Of a stretch of 43,912 bases of DNA, positions 34,838-43,289 are shown piece after piece; within the stretch, counting starts at the first letter, position 1; each line of letters starts with the position of its first letter. This stretch comes from Gammaproteobacteria bacterium (GTDB lineage: Bacteria > Pseudomonadota > Gammaproteobacteria > Pseudomonadales > Azotimanducaceae): NCBI GenBank assembly GCA_026705345.1, contig JAPPAV010000050.1, forward strand, positions 1 to 43,912, given 5' to 3'. The notes under the pieces were generated by a model that ran no database searches, was not told the origin of the DNA, and saw only the letters and a list, made by a program, of their open reading frames with translations. Made by a program: the position numbers and the translations under genes.

Positions 34838-35380
34838 CTACGGGCGCTCGTCTTGCGAAGGCGATGAGAGGATCTCCCGGTACACACGGCGTTCGTGCCA
34901 ACGCTGCTGCCACGCCACCGCCAGATACGAGGCGAGGATGCCCAACACCATGGCAACGCCGACTCCGATGCGTCCCACGTACTCCATGATCCAATCCAAG
35001 CCAAACAACATCGCAATCCCGATACCCGACGTCGCGGCAAAGTTGACAAGCTTAGGGAAGGTGCCGCCGCCGACGTTAGACACGTTACCGAGCCGTTCGA
35101 ACAACGCTTTTGCCAAGAAAAACGTCACCACGAACGAGATCACCACGGCAAGCTGATGGAAGGTGGATTCGCCCATGATCGCTATCGCAACGACGATGAG
35201 GCCAAGCGCCAACCCAAAGGCCTCGAGTGCTGCGAGGATCGAGGCGTTGCCGCGCAAGGCATCGGGACTACTCTCGGCCGTCTCGTGCCCGTTCGCTAGA
35301 GAGGCTGCCACCGCCTCAAGCTCGTGTTCGGCAGCACGGCGGGATTGACGGCGCTCCGGGGCCACCTCCCCGTCAGGCAC
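34838..35380 (-). CDS. Four-helix membrane protein, function unknown
   Basis: A 180-residue protein with a polar N-terminal 45 residues and four hydrophobic segments: FGLALGLIVVAIAIMG, LAVVISFVVTFFLAKAL, LVNFAATSGIGIAMLFGLDW and VGVAMVLGILASYLAVAW. No domain is recognised. The GTG at 35380 overlaps the end of the hydroxyacid dehydrogenase gene (stop at 35296) by 85 bp. A later in-frame GTG at 35311 would cut the overlap to 16 bp, but its GAGG is too close. The true start is uncertain. It is the last gene of the long minus-strand chain. Confidence 0.6.
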   Translation of the reverse strand: MPDGEVAPERRQSRRAAEHELEAVAASLANGHETAESSPDALRGNASILAALEAFGLALGLIVVAIAIMGESTFHQLAVVISFVVTFFLAKALFERLGNVSNVGGGTFPKLVNFAATSGIGIAMLFGLDWIMEYVGRIGVGVAMVLGILASYLAVAWQQRWHERRVYREILSSPSQDERP

Positions 35381-36333
35381 ATCGCGACTTCTCGACCGAG
35401 ACGGCGGCGGGACTCCGGACCCATGCGGGCGCTGGCGGAGGCCATGTGCGGCGTGCAGATCACGTTGTCCATGCCGAGCAGCGGATTGTCCGTGGACACC
35501 GGTTCCTGCTCGAACACGTCGAGCGCCGCTCCAGCGATCTCGCCGTTCTCAAGCGCCCGGATCAGCGCGGCCTCGTCCACGGTCGGGCCGCGGCCGTTGT
35601 TGATGAACAGTGCCGACTTCCTCATGCGCGCGAAGTGCGGATCGGACAGCATGTGATGCGTCTCGGCGTTGAGCGGCGCGTGCATCGACACGAAATCCGA
35701 TCGTTCGAGCAGTTCGTCGAGGCTCGTCACGGGCTCGACGTTGGCGCTGGTCATCGCGAGTTCGTTCACGAAGGGATCGTACGCCAGCACCCGCAGGCCG
35801 AAGGCGTGGCAGCGTCGGGCGACGGCCTTGGCGACGTTGCCGAACGAGATCAGGCCGATCGCAAGCCCCCACAGCCGGGGAATGTCGTTGTGGTACGGAC
35901 GGCCTTCGCCCCAACGGCCCTCCACCGTCATCTTGTGCATGAGGAGAACCCGGCGGTAGGCGGCCAGGAACAACATCATGGTGTGGTCGGCCACTTCGTC
36001 GATGAACACGTCCGGGACATTGGTGACGACGATGCCGTGATCCGTCGCGGCGCCGACATCCACCGTGTCCGCGCCGACGCTGCCGAGGCCGATGACGACA
36101 CAGTTGTCGAGTCCCGCGATGATGTCGCGGGTGATGCGGCGACCCCGGGCGATCAACGCGTCGGCGTTCTTCGCCGCCGCGATGAACTCTTCCTCGGTCT
36201 TGGCCGACACCCCGACGATTTGCGCCCCGATGGGATCGAGCGCTTCCCGCTCGATGGCAAAGGCGGCATCGATGCGGTGCTGGGACATGCCGGCCGGCAC
36301 CTGCACGACGACCGTGTACTTCGCGTCTGACAT
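35296..36333 (-). CDS. D-isomer-specific 2-hydroxyacid dehydrogenase (SerA-like)
   Basis: A 345-residue NAD(P)-dependent dehydrogenase. Catalytic residues are the arginine in INNGRGPTVDE, the glutamate in DVFEQEP and the histidine in CTPHMASAS. The dinucleotide fold begins LAIGLISFGNVAKAVARR: the usual GxGxxG is degenerate here, with S in place of the first glycine and A in place of the third. The N-terminal catalytic segment is VPDVFIDEVADHTMMLFLAA. ATG 36333 has GGAGAA upstream. No C-terminal ACT domain is present, so the enzyme is probably not a regulated phosphoglycerate dehydrogenase. Substrate unknown. It follows ddl by 54 bp on the same strand. Confidence 0.88.
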   Translation of the reverse strand: MSDAKYTVVVQVPAGMSQHRIDAAFAIEREALDPIGAQIVGVSAKTEEEFIAAAKNADALIARGRRITRDIIAGLDNCVVIGLGSVGADTVDVGAATDHGIVVTNVPDVFIDEVADHTMMLFLAAYRRVLLMHKMTVEGRWGEGRPYHNDIPRLWGLAIGLISFGNVAKAVARRCHAFGLRVLAYDPFVNELAMTSANVEPVTSLDELLERSDFVSMHAPLNAETHHMLSDPHFARMRKSALFINNGRGPTVDEAALIRALENGEIAGAALDVFEQEPVSTDNPLLGMDNVICTPHMASASARMGPESRRRLGREVAMCLTGRWPRSAVNPAVLPNTSLRRWQPL

Positions 36334-36387
36334 TCGTTCTTCTCCGACGAAAACCGGGCAGTATATGACGTGACCGCTTCCGCGTCG

Positions 36388-37347
36388 TCACCGTTCCGTG
36401 CGTTCGGCGCCTCTGCGAAGAGCGCTCAGCACGAGGCGTTCGGCGAGTTCGGCGAAGTCGATGCCAACGGCGCGGCAGGCGTCGGGATAGAGACTGGTGG
36501 CGGTCATACCCGGCAGGGAATTGACTTCCAGCAGGTAGAACCCGCTGTCGTCTACCACGAAATCCGCCCGGGACAGGTCGCGCAACCCGAGACAACGGTG
36601 TGCCCGCAGCGCGGCGTCCGCAAGCTGCGCGAGGCATGCGGTCGGAAACTCGGCGGGCACGATGTGCTGGCTCCTGCCCGGCGTGTATCGGTTGTCGTAG
36701 TCATACCACTCGCCGCTCGCTACGGTGATCTCGATGACGGGGAGAGCGACCGCCTCCCGCCCATGTTCGTCGAGGACGGCGACGGTGGCTTCGCGACCCG
36801 TTTCGAACCGCTCGACCAATGCGCCGGCCCCGAACTCCAGAGCGTCGCGAAGCGGCGCGACGAGGTCGCCGCCATCCGGCAGGAGCGTGACGCCCAGCGC
36901 CGACCCTTGGCGACGCGGCTTGATCACCACGTGGTCGCCGAGTTTCTCGAGCACGACGCGTGCGGCCTCCTCGGCCGCTACGCCGGGTGCGATCAATACG
37001 TCCTCCGCGACGGGCAAGCCCTCGGCACGAAACAGCGCTTTCGCGAGGTATTTGTCCATGGCCGCTGCCGAGCCCTGCACGCCGCTGCCCACGAACGGCA
37101 GCCCGAGCATGGCCAGTAGGCCCTGTACGGTGCCGTCCTCCCCGGGAGGGCCGTGCAGCACGGGGAACACGACGTCCGGCGCGAACGCGCGTAGGGCGCT
37201 GACCACCTCGCGATCCAACTCGATGACGTCGACCTCGTGGCCCCAGGTCCTGAGCCCCGCAGCGATGCCGCCCGCCGAGGAGCGCGACACCTCCGCTTCG
37301 GCTGAGTTGCCGCCCGCAAGAACTGCTATGCGTAGCGCCGTCGCCAC
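36388..37347 (-). CDS. ddl: D-alanine--D-alanine ligase
   Basis: A 319-residue ATP-grasp ligase that makes D-Ala-D-Ala for peptidoglycan. Seen are VLAGGNSAEAEVSRSSA at the N terminus, the active-site loop VLHGPPGEDGTVQGLLA, the ATP-binding IKPRRQGSALGV and the metal-binding EVNSLPGMTATSLYP. The length fits Ddl. The start is GTG 37347, two bases past the TAG of the S9 peptidase gene; the reading frame extends upstream to 37908 but only as a shadow of that gene. It is separate from the usual dcw cell-division cluster and may be a second Ddl. A closely related ligase of D-Ala with another residue cannot be excluded. Confidence 0.93.
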   Translation of the reverse strand: MATALRIAVLAGGNSAEAEVSRSSAGGIAAGLRTWGHEVDVIELDREVVSALRAFAPDVVFPVLHGPPGEDGTVQGLLAMLGLPFVGSGVQGSAAAMDKYLAKALFRAEGLPVAEDVLIAPGVAAEEAARVVLEKLGDHVVIKPRRQGSALGVTLLPDGGDLVAPLRDALEFGAGALVERFETGREATVAVLDEHGREAVALPVIEITVASGEWYDYDNRYTPGRSQHIVPAEFPTACLAQLADAALRAHRCLGLRDLSRADFVVDDSGFYLLEVNSLPGMTATSLYPDACRAVGIDFAELAERLVLSALRRGAERTER

Positions 37348-37349
37348 AC

Positions 37350-39266
37350 CTATCCCGAACCGGGAAGATTGTCGATGTCGACAACGGGGAGGTCGTCGGC
37401 GGGTTCGAACCCGAACACCCTCGCGAAGAACGCGTACTCGGCTTCGATTGCCCGTCGCACGTTCTCGGCGCGGCGAAATCCATGTCCCTCGCCCTCGAAT
37501 AGCACGTAGGCGACCGGAATGCCTTTGGCGGCCAGTGCATCGCGCATCGACTCGGCCTGGTTTGGCGGAACGACCCGATCCTCCGCCCCCTGGAAGAAGA
37601 TGACCGGGCAGTTCAGCTTGTCGACGTGGTTGATGGGCGAACGCTCGTCGAGCGCTTCGGAACTGCCGAGCAAGGTGTCGAGGTAGCGTGATTCGAACTT
37701 GTGCGTATCGGCAGCCAGCGCCCTGAGGTCGCCCACGCCATAGTGGCTGGCACCCGCCCGAAAGACGTTGGTGAAGGCGAGCGCTGCCAGCGTGGTGTAG
37801 CCGCCGGCACTGCCGCCCTTGATGGCGACCCGCGCCGGGTCGACCAGGCCCCGGGCGACGAGATGGTGCACGCAGGCGACGCAGTCGTCGACATCGGTCA
37901 CGCCCCACGCGCCGTCCAGGCGTTCCCGGTATGCGCGCCCGAAGCCGGTGCTGCCGCCGTAGTTGACGTCGGCGACTGCCCAGCCACGGGACGTGTAGTA
38001 CTGGACGCGCCAGTCGAGATCAGACCAGGCATTGCCTGTTGGACCGCCATGCGTGGTGACAAGCAACGGCGGCAATTCCCCGGCCGGAACGTGGTGGTCG
38101 CGACTCGTGGGCGGATAGAAGAACGCGTGGGAGTCGCCTGCCTTGGCGGGAAACGTCAGCGCCTCGGGGACGGCGATGGAGCCGGGTGCCACCGGCGGGG
38201 CGTCGGGCTGTGCAATGGCGGCGCGCGAACGGGAGTCCAGCCGCAACTCGACGATCTGCTTCGGCCCCTCGGCGAACCCCGCGATGTAGGCAATACCTCT
38301 CGGGGTACGGACGATGTCGAGGTAGGACGAGCTTTCGTCGTCGAGGGGACTGGCCAGGCCCTGCTCGAGATCGACCAGCACCAACGAGGGCTTGCCATCC
38401 TCCACGCGTCGGGCGACCAGATGATTCGCGCCGACCGGCACGTAGTAGGTGCTCGCAAAATACCAAGCCGGACCGGCGTACTCCGCGGCGTCGGGGAGCA
38501 CGGCGTAGACGCCGGACCCATCGTAGGCGTAGAGGTTCCAGTAGCCGTCGACATCCGACGCGAACAGCAACCGCTGGCCATTCCATTCCGGTTGCACGAT
38601 GGATTCGTTCGCCCCGCCGGCTGCAATGGTGGGGTTCAGCAATCCGTTGCCGTCGTCCTCGGCGACCAACAGCTGGCACCCGTCGAAGGGCATATTCGGA
38701 TGGTCCCATGCGAGAAACGCGATGCGACCGTCGCCCGATGGACGCGGCGCCGCGTAAAAGTCATGACCCGCGTGGAGGGTGGCGACGCTCCCGTCGCTGA
38801 TGGCGATGCGCACCAGGTCGTTGACGGGTTCCGGGCGGTCCTCGTCGTGTCGTTCGCGAACCGCCAGCAGTGCGCGACCATCCCAGGCCAGATCGGCGAA
38901 CCGCTCGGTGGCATCGCCCGGCGTGACCCGTCGAGGCGTCTCGCGACCCGGATCCACCGACGCCGGCACCTCGTAGACGTTCTGGTCCGCGAAGTTCACG
39001 AAATAGACATGATCGTCGGCAACGCAATACGAACCGCCGCCGTATTCGTGGACCCTGCTGCGCGGATTGAAGGGGAACGGCGTCAATTCGCGAATGGAGT
39101 GCGCAACACGCTTGACCAGGGTGGAACGTCCGGCTTCCTCGGGGCGGGACTCGGTCCAGAACAGGGCATCGCCCCTGGCACGGAGTTCGCCGTAGCCCTT
39201 GGAGCCCCGGGTGACGAGTTGAGCATCGATGGGAGACCGCCAACTCCCACATCGATTCGGCTTCAT
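37350..39266 (-). CDS. S9 family (prolyl oligopeptidase-type) serine peptidase
   Basis: A 638-residue protein. The N-terminal ~370 residues form a beta-propeller (RVHEYGGGSYCVADDHVYFV, IVQPEWNGQRLLFASD); the C-terminal 250 an alpha/beta hydrolase. The catalytic triad is S in IKGGSAGGYTT, D in GAEDRVVPP and H in EGEGHGF, with LLVTTHGGPTGNA as oxyanion region. It resembles dipeptidyl aminopeptidase/acylaminoacyl peptidases. No signal peptide is seen, so it should act in the cytoplasm on short peptides. ATG 39266 overlaps the GNAT gene stop by 4 bp; its stop is two bases from the ddl start. Confidence 0.93.
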   Translation of the reverse strand: MKPNRCGSWRSPIDAQLVTRGSKGYGELRARGDALFWTESRPEEAGRSTLVKRVAHSIRELTPFPFNPRSRVHEYGGGSYCVADDHVYFVNFADQNVYEVPASVDPGRETPRRVTPGDATERFADLAWDGRALLAVRERHDEDRPEPVNDLVRIAISDGSVATLHAGHDFYAAPRPSGDGRIAFLAWDHPNMPFDGCQLLVAEDDGNGLLNPTIAAGGANESIVQPEWNGQRLLFASDVDGYWNLYAYDGSGVYAVLPDAAEYAGPAWYFASTYYVPVGANHLVARRVEDGKPSLVLVDLEQGLASPLDDESSSYLDIVRTPRGIAYIAGFAEGPKQIVELRLDSRSRAAIAQPDAPPVAPGSIAVPEALTFPAKAGDSHAFFYPPTSRDHHVPAGELPPLLVTTHGGPTGNAWSDLDWRVQYYTSRGWAVADVNYGGSTGFGRAYRERLDGAWGVTDVDDCVACVHHLVARGLVDPARVAIKGGSAGGYTTLAALAFTNVFRAGASHYGVGDLRALAADTHKFESRYLDTLLGSSEALDERSPINHVDKLNCPVIFFQGAEDRVVPPNQAESMRDALAAKGIPVAYVLFEGEGHGFRRAENVRRAIEAEYAFFARVFGFEPADDLPVVDIDNLPGSG

Positions 39267-39895
39267 GTCAGCCCCGGCCGAGGGTCCACAGCCGTCCAAC
39301 GCTCGTGGTCGCGCCATGCGCCGTTGATGTAGAGGAACTGCGGCGAAAACCCTTCGCGTTGGAAGCCACAGCTTCTAACCAGTCGAATCGACGCGGTGTT
39401 GTCCGGCTGTATGTTGGCCTCGATTCGGTGTAGTCCGAGTTCCTTGAACGCGTGCTCCTTGACGTGCATAAGCCCCTCGCGCATATAACCCCTGCCCGCA
39501 TGCGCTAAGGACGCGTAGTAGCCCACCGACGCGGAACGGAACGCTCCCTTGACAACGTTGTTGACGTTGATGACGCCGACCATCTCGTCGGTGTCGTTCA
39601 GACAGATGACGAAGCCTTCGTGGTCGTCACGCTGCGTACGCCGGTAGTAGACCTTGAACATATGCGACGTGAGCGGTGGCGAGATCCACGGGTAGTGCAG
39701 TTCGCGACTGTCGCGTGTCAATGCCAGCAACTCGTTTCGGTCTGATGACCGAACCCTTCGCAAGTAGGTCCTAGGACTCTCAAGGCGGGCTGCGGACGCT
39801 GACGTTGACGCAGAACTTGCGGCGGGGGAGGGGTGTGCCGGACCGAACCCGGTCCCGAACCGCGACGAAGGTTCCCCGTCCGGGTGGTCACCCAT
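39263..39895 (-). CDS. GNAT-family N-acetyltransferase (RimJ-like)
   Basis: A 210-residue acetyltransferase. After a disordered Ser/Ala-rich N-terminal 40 residues, the fold has TYLRRVRSSDRNELLALTRD, VICLNDTDEMVGVINVNNVV, the acetyl-CoA-binding region ASLAHAGRGYMREGL and NIQPDNTASIRLVRSCGF, typical of the RimJ/RimL ribosomal-protein group. The target is unknown. ATG 39895 is chosen because it overlaps the stop of the small membrane protein gene by 8 bp (ATGGGTGA); the upstream ATG at 39943 would lie deep inside that gene. Confidence 0.88.
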   Translation of the reverse strand: MGDHPDGEPSSRFGTGFGPAHPSPAASSASTSASAARLESPRTYLRRVRSSDRNELLALTRDSRELHYPWISPPLTSHMFKVYYRRTQRDDHEGFVICLNDTDEMVGVINVNNVVKGAFRSASVGYYASLAHAGRGYMREGLMHVKEHAFKELGLHRIEANIQPDNTASIRLVRSCGFQREGFSPQFLYINGAWRDHERWTAVDPRPGLT

Positions 39896-40160
39896 CGTCG
39901 GCGGTTCCGGATCGATCTTCGCCCAACGGGCGCTTCGCGGCATGACTCTCCATCGCGAATATGTCCCACATGGTGGGTGGGATCAGGCCGATTCCGACCA
40001 CCAGGAAATGCACGGGATGAAGGCGCCAGTCGTTGTCCACGAGCCAAACGCCGACCAACGTGAAGCCCTGGTGTTGCCACGCCAATAGACCGTAGGCGAC
40101 CGCCGACGACGCTGCGGCGAGAACGATGAGACGGATTACGAGTCGGATCGGCCCGGGCAT
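39888..40160 (-). CDS. Small two-helix membrane protein
   Basis: A 90-residue protein with two membrane segments (LIVLAAASSAVAYGLLAW; HPVHFLVVGIGLIPPTMWDI) and a charged C-terminal tail. No family recognised. The ATG at 40160 begins MPGPIRLVIRLIV; the frame is open further upstream but without family support. It stands 82 bp after tatD and overlaps the GNAT gene, so it is probably part of the same transcript. A real gene is likely from its hydrophobic pattern and tight packing, not from homology. Confidence 0.55.
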   Translation of the reverse strand: MPGPIRLVIRLIVLAAASSAVAYGLLAWQHQGFTLVGVWLVDNDWRLHPVHFLVVGIGLIPPTMWDIFAMESHAAKRPLGEDRSGTADDG

Positions 40161-40242
40161 CTCGAGCACTCGCGTTCGACCAGTTGGGTATCTTAAGCCG
40201 GCGAGTTTACCGTGCATTGGGCGCCGTGAAACGAACGTGTGG

Positions 40243-41070
40243 TCATGGCAAGCCGAAGAACCGCATGGCGTTGACGCGCGTTTGTCGTTCGACCGAAAAG
40301 AGGTCTTCGTCGCGACATCGGGCAACGCGTTGCGCGACCCAGGTCAGGAAGGCGGGTTCGTTGCGCCGCGAACGTGGCCGCGGAACCATGTTTCGCGGCA
40401 GCAGGTAGGGTGCGTCGGTTTCTATCATCAATCGGTCGCCGGGGATCCGCCGCACCATGTCCATGAGTTGGCGTCCCCGTCGCTCATCGCAGATCCATCC
40501 GGTGATTCCGATGTAGTAGCCATCATCGATATAGCCGTCCAAGTCGGCCGCCGTGCCGGTAAAGCAATGGATCACGCAAGCCGCCAGTTCGTCGCGATAG
40601 TCGGAGAGAATGGTGCGGGTAGCGCCCTGGGAGTCGCGGTCGTGCACGAACAAAGGCATCTTCAAGCGCACAGCCAGTTCGACCTGCCGCCGGAACACGC
40701 CCTGTTGTACGTCCCGAGGTGAAAAGTCGCGGTGGTAGTCGAGCCCGGTCTCCCCGATCGCGACGACTTCCGCCCGGTCCGCTAGCTCGGCGATTTCGTG
40801 GTCCCAACCCGCCTCGACCGCCTTTGCGTCGTGGGGGTGCACGCCGGCGGTTGCGAAGAGACGCGGAGACGGGTCATGGGACGATTCGCCCGCGGACTCC
40901 CTGCGGCCGACGCGCCGCCGGCTTGCGAAGCCCACGGCTGCCCGACTTGATGCGATGCTCGTGCCGGTGAGTACGATGGCGTCGATTCCCGCCGCGCCGG
41001 CGCGGCGAAGCACTTCCTGGCGGTCGGCGTCGAATACCGGGTCGAGGAGGTTCGCGCCGATGTCGATCAA
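40243..41070 (-). CDS. tatD: TatD-family metal-dependent DNase
   Basis: A 275-residue TIM-barrel hydrolase close to E. coli TatD, a magnesium-dependent 3'-5' exonuclease linked to DNA repair. Family text is LIDIGANLLDPVF, AGVHPHDAKAVEAGW, VVAIGETGLDYHRDFS (metal glutamate), PLFVHDRD, VIHCFTGT and MIETDAPYLLPRNMVPRP, followed by RRNEPAFL. The TTG at 41070 overlaps the TGA of the slt gene (TTGA), and the alignment begins exactly there. No tatABC genes are near, as expected because TatD is not part of Tat export. Confidence 0.92.
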   Translation of the reverse strand: MIDIGANLLDPVFDADRQEVLRRAGAAGIDAIVLTGTSIASSRAAVGFASRRRVGRRESAGESSHDPSPRLFATAGVHPHDAKAVEAGWDHEIAELADRAEVVAIGETGLDYHRDFSPRDVQQGVFRRQVELAVRLKMPLFVHDRDSQGATRTILSDYRDELAACVIHCFTGTAADLDGYIDDGYYIGITGWICDERRGRQLMDMVRRIPGDRLMIETDAPYLLPRNMVPRPRSRRNEPAFLTWVAQRVARCRDEDLFSVERQTRVNAMRFFGLP

Positions 41071-43097
41071 GGAATGGTCCGCTCGTGGGCATCCAACACC
41101 GGGCCCGGTTCGCCGGCCTTCTGGCGGTAGATGTAGTGGTAGAAGAGTACGTTCTTGACGTAGTCCCGGGTTTCGCGGAAGGGAATGCGCTCGATCCACA
41201 CCGGCGTCGGCAAGCCGCTGGCATTCTCACGCCAGCTCTCGACACGACCCTCTCCGGCGTTGTAGGCAGCCGCCACCAGCGCCCGGTTGCGTCCGTAGCG
41301 GTCCATCAATCTGGCGAGATGATGAGCGCCCAGGCGGATATTCGTGTCGGGCCGGTAGAGATCCTCCGTGTTGGGTCGCGGGTCGCGAATACGGTCTGCG
41401 ATCAGCCGGGACGTCGCCGGCATCAGTTGCATGATGCCACGGGCCCCCGCTGGTGACCGAGCCCGGGGATTGAAGGCGCTCTCGCGGCGGGAAATGGCCA
41501 GTAGCAAACCGGTGGGAAGATTGGCCTCGAAGGCGCTACGCCGATAGAGGCCGAGATAGGGTGTGGGAAACCGCACCGCAACCAGATCCTTGAGTTCCGC
41601 TTCCCAGGCACCCGCGATGGCCTGGTCGATCCACCCCATGGCCAAGGTCAATTCGACCAGGTGTTGGTGGCGGTCCTCCGCCAGCGTCTGCAGGGCGTAT
41701 TGCCACTCCCGCACCGCATTGGCCGTGTCGCCCACGGCGAATAACTCCACCATGCGTCGCACGGCCGGGACCGTCATCAACTCGCGTTGGGCGAGGTGAT
41801 CGTTGGAGGCGGGGCGAGGCAGGAACTTCGGGTCGCGGCCAAGATCCTGGGCCGCGAGCAATCCGTAGAAGGTTCGCCAACTGGCGATCTCGGCCAAGTG
41901 GTCGCGACCTGCGTCTTCGCCCTCGCCGCTGTCGATGAGGGCCCGTCCAAGCCAATACCGCCACCGGCCCTGGGATGCCATTTCCGCTGGCAACGCGGTG
42001 ATCCACAGGATCGCTTCCGGCCACTTGCCATGGCGGATCAGACCCTCCGCAACCCGTTCGAGCAAGGCCGGCGAATAGCCGATCGGACCGTCGTCCGGTA
42101 CCAGGCCGGCGTTGGCGGCCTCGGCCATCATCTGGCTCTGGATGAACCGACGTTGGTCCGGTTCGAAGCCGTAGCTTTCCCGGGCCTGTTGCCACACCCC
42201 GAGCGCTCGTTCGGCGTCCCGTTTCGCGTAGCGGACGATACCGTGAGCAAGCGCACGCCGACCGAGTTCGTTGTCGGCGAACCGGGACAACGAGCGCACC
42301 AGTTGGGGTCTCACGTGGGCGTCGTAGGTCAAACGGGCAGCACCGGCATTCGCGCGGTCGAAAAACCGGAGCAGATAGCGCGCCAGGGTCACCTCGTTTT
42401 CGCCGAGGGCCATCAGAAGCCGCGTCCACGCGGTCTCCTGGTCAAGGTGTCCGGCCTTGATCCAGGACTGGAACGCGGGATCGCATTCGTCGGGCTGCGA
42501 GCGGGGCGAGAGCCACAACCCGGGAACCTGTTGGTAGGCCTCTGCCCGCCGGCCCGAGATGATCAGGGCGCGCAGGTAGTGGCAGCGGGCCACGACGTTG
42601 TAGGTTGGTTCGTAGTTGTCGAGATAGGTCTTCCAACGGCCGTTGCTCGCTTGGCTCTCCATCCAATGGTCGAAGAACCGGTCATGCAGCGGGGTTCCGG
42701 CGAGGTCGGCCCGCACCTCCTGGGCTCGCTCGGTGCTTAGGCCCGACGCTCGACGACGCGCGTCGTAGAACACCAGGTACGGCCGCAGCGGATAGTCGAC
42801 CAGTTCGGCGAGTCCCTCCCGGTAGTCGCTACGGCGACCGGCCCGGGCGGCATACGCAGCCTGCCGATACGCCATGCGGCGGTCGTAGAGGTCCGCATCG
42901 TCTAGCAGGGCAGGGGATGAGCGGACTTCCAGCGCATAGTGGCTCAACTGCCCGTCATCCGCGAAGGCGCAAACGGCGGCGACGAAGCCCAACACGGCAC
43001 CGATTCCTCGCCCCGTAGCGCCCCATAGCCGGATCCGGTGCCTCGCTGGCGCTCGGTACCGGCTCCGCCTCCGGCCCAGCCACGCCGAACTGCCCAT
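41067..43097 (-). CDS. slt: Soluble lytic murein transglycosylase (Slt type)
   Basis: A 676-residue periplasmic enzyme that cleaves the glycan strand of peptidoglycan with 1,6-anhydro ring formation. The long alpha-superhelical part (residues about 60-500) is followed by the SLT domain: LLAISRRESAFNPRARSPAG contains the catalytic glutamate in RRES, then GARGIMQLMPATSRLIA, LGAHHLARLM and ALVAAAYNAGEGRVESW. The signal is GIGAVLGFVAAVCAFADD after a long arginine-rich N-terminal stretch. ATG 43097 has GGAG 8 bases upstream; ATG 43142 in the same frame is an alternative. It heads a minus-strand chain to tatD and beyond. Confidence 0.93.
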   Translation of the reverse strand: MGSSAWLGRRRSRYRAPARHRIRLWGATGRGIGAVLGFVAAVCAFADDGQLSHYALEVRSSPALLDDADLYDRRMAYRQAAYAARAGRRSDYREGLAELVDYPLRPYLVFYDARRRASGLSTERAQEVRADLAGTPLHDRFFDHWMESQASNGRWKTYLDNYEPTYNVVARCHYLRALIISGRRAEAYQQVPGLWLSPRSQPDECDPAFQSWIKAGHLDQETAWTRLLMALGENEVTLARYLLRFFDRANAGAARLTYDAHVRPQLVRSLSRFADNELGRRALAHGIVRYAKRDAERALGVWQQARESYGFEPDQRRFIQSQMMAEAANAGLVPDDGPIGYSPALLERVAEGLIRHGKWPEAILWITALPAEMASQGRWRYWLGRALIDSGEGEDAGRDHLAEIASWRTFYGLLAAQDLGRDPKFLPRPASNDHLAQRELMTVPAVRRMVELFAVGDTANAVREWQYALQTLAEDRHQHLVELTLAMGWIDQAIAGAWEAELKDLVAVRFPTPYLGLYRRSAFEANLPTGLLLAISRRESAFNPRARSPAGARGIMQLMPATSRLIADRIRDPRPNTEDLYRPDTNIRLGAHHLARLMDRYGRNRALVAAAYNAGEGRVESWRENASGLPTPVWIERIPFRETRDYVKNVLFYHYIYRQKAGEPGPVLDAHERTIP

Positions 43098-43193
43098 GGA
43101 CCAAACTCCACGGTCGCAGGCTCCCTTTGGCGTTTGTTCCATGCGAGTTCCCACCCCGGGACCGGGCCGCGGACGGAAAGGAAACAACGGAGT

Positions 43194-43289
43194 CGTAGGG
43201 GACGGGCTTGTCCCGTCCCGCCAGACCTCTCGCCATGTCCGTCTCGGGCGACCGCGCGCCCTGGCGGGCGCGACAGGGTCGCCCCTACG
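43194..43289 (-). repeat. Bipartite palindromic repeat (A + B), inverted copy
   Basis: On the minus strand: A part CGTAGGGGCGACCCTGTCGC (43289 down to about 43270) supplies the TAG stop of the universal stress protein gene, then about 45 bp, then B part CTGGCGGGACGGGACAAGCC ending CGTCCCCTACG at 43194. Same order as 34710-34783. Confidence 0.85.

Noticed and set aside
37348-37908. Upstream extension of ddl to 37908
   Set aside because: The extra residues are Arg-rich shadow text of the S9 peptidase; the Ddl fold begins right after GTG 37347.
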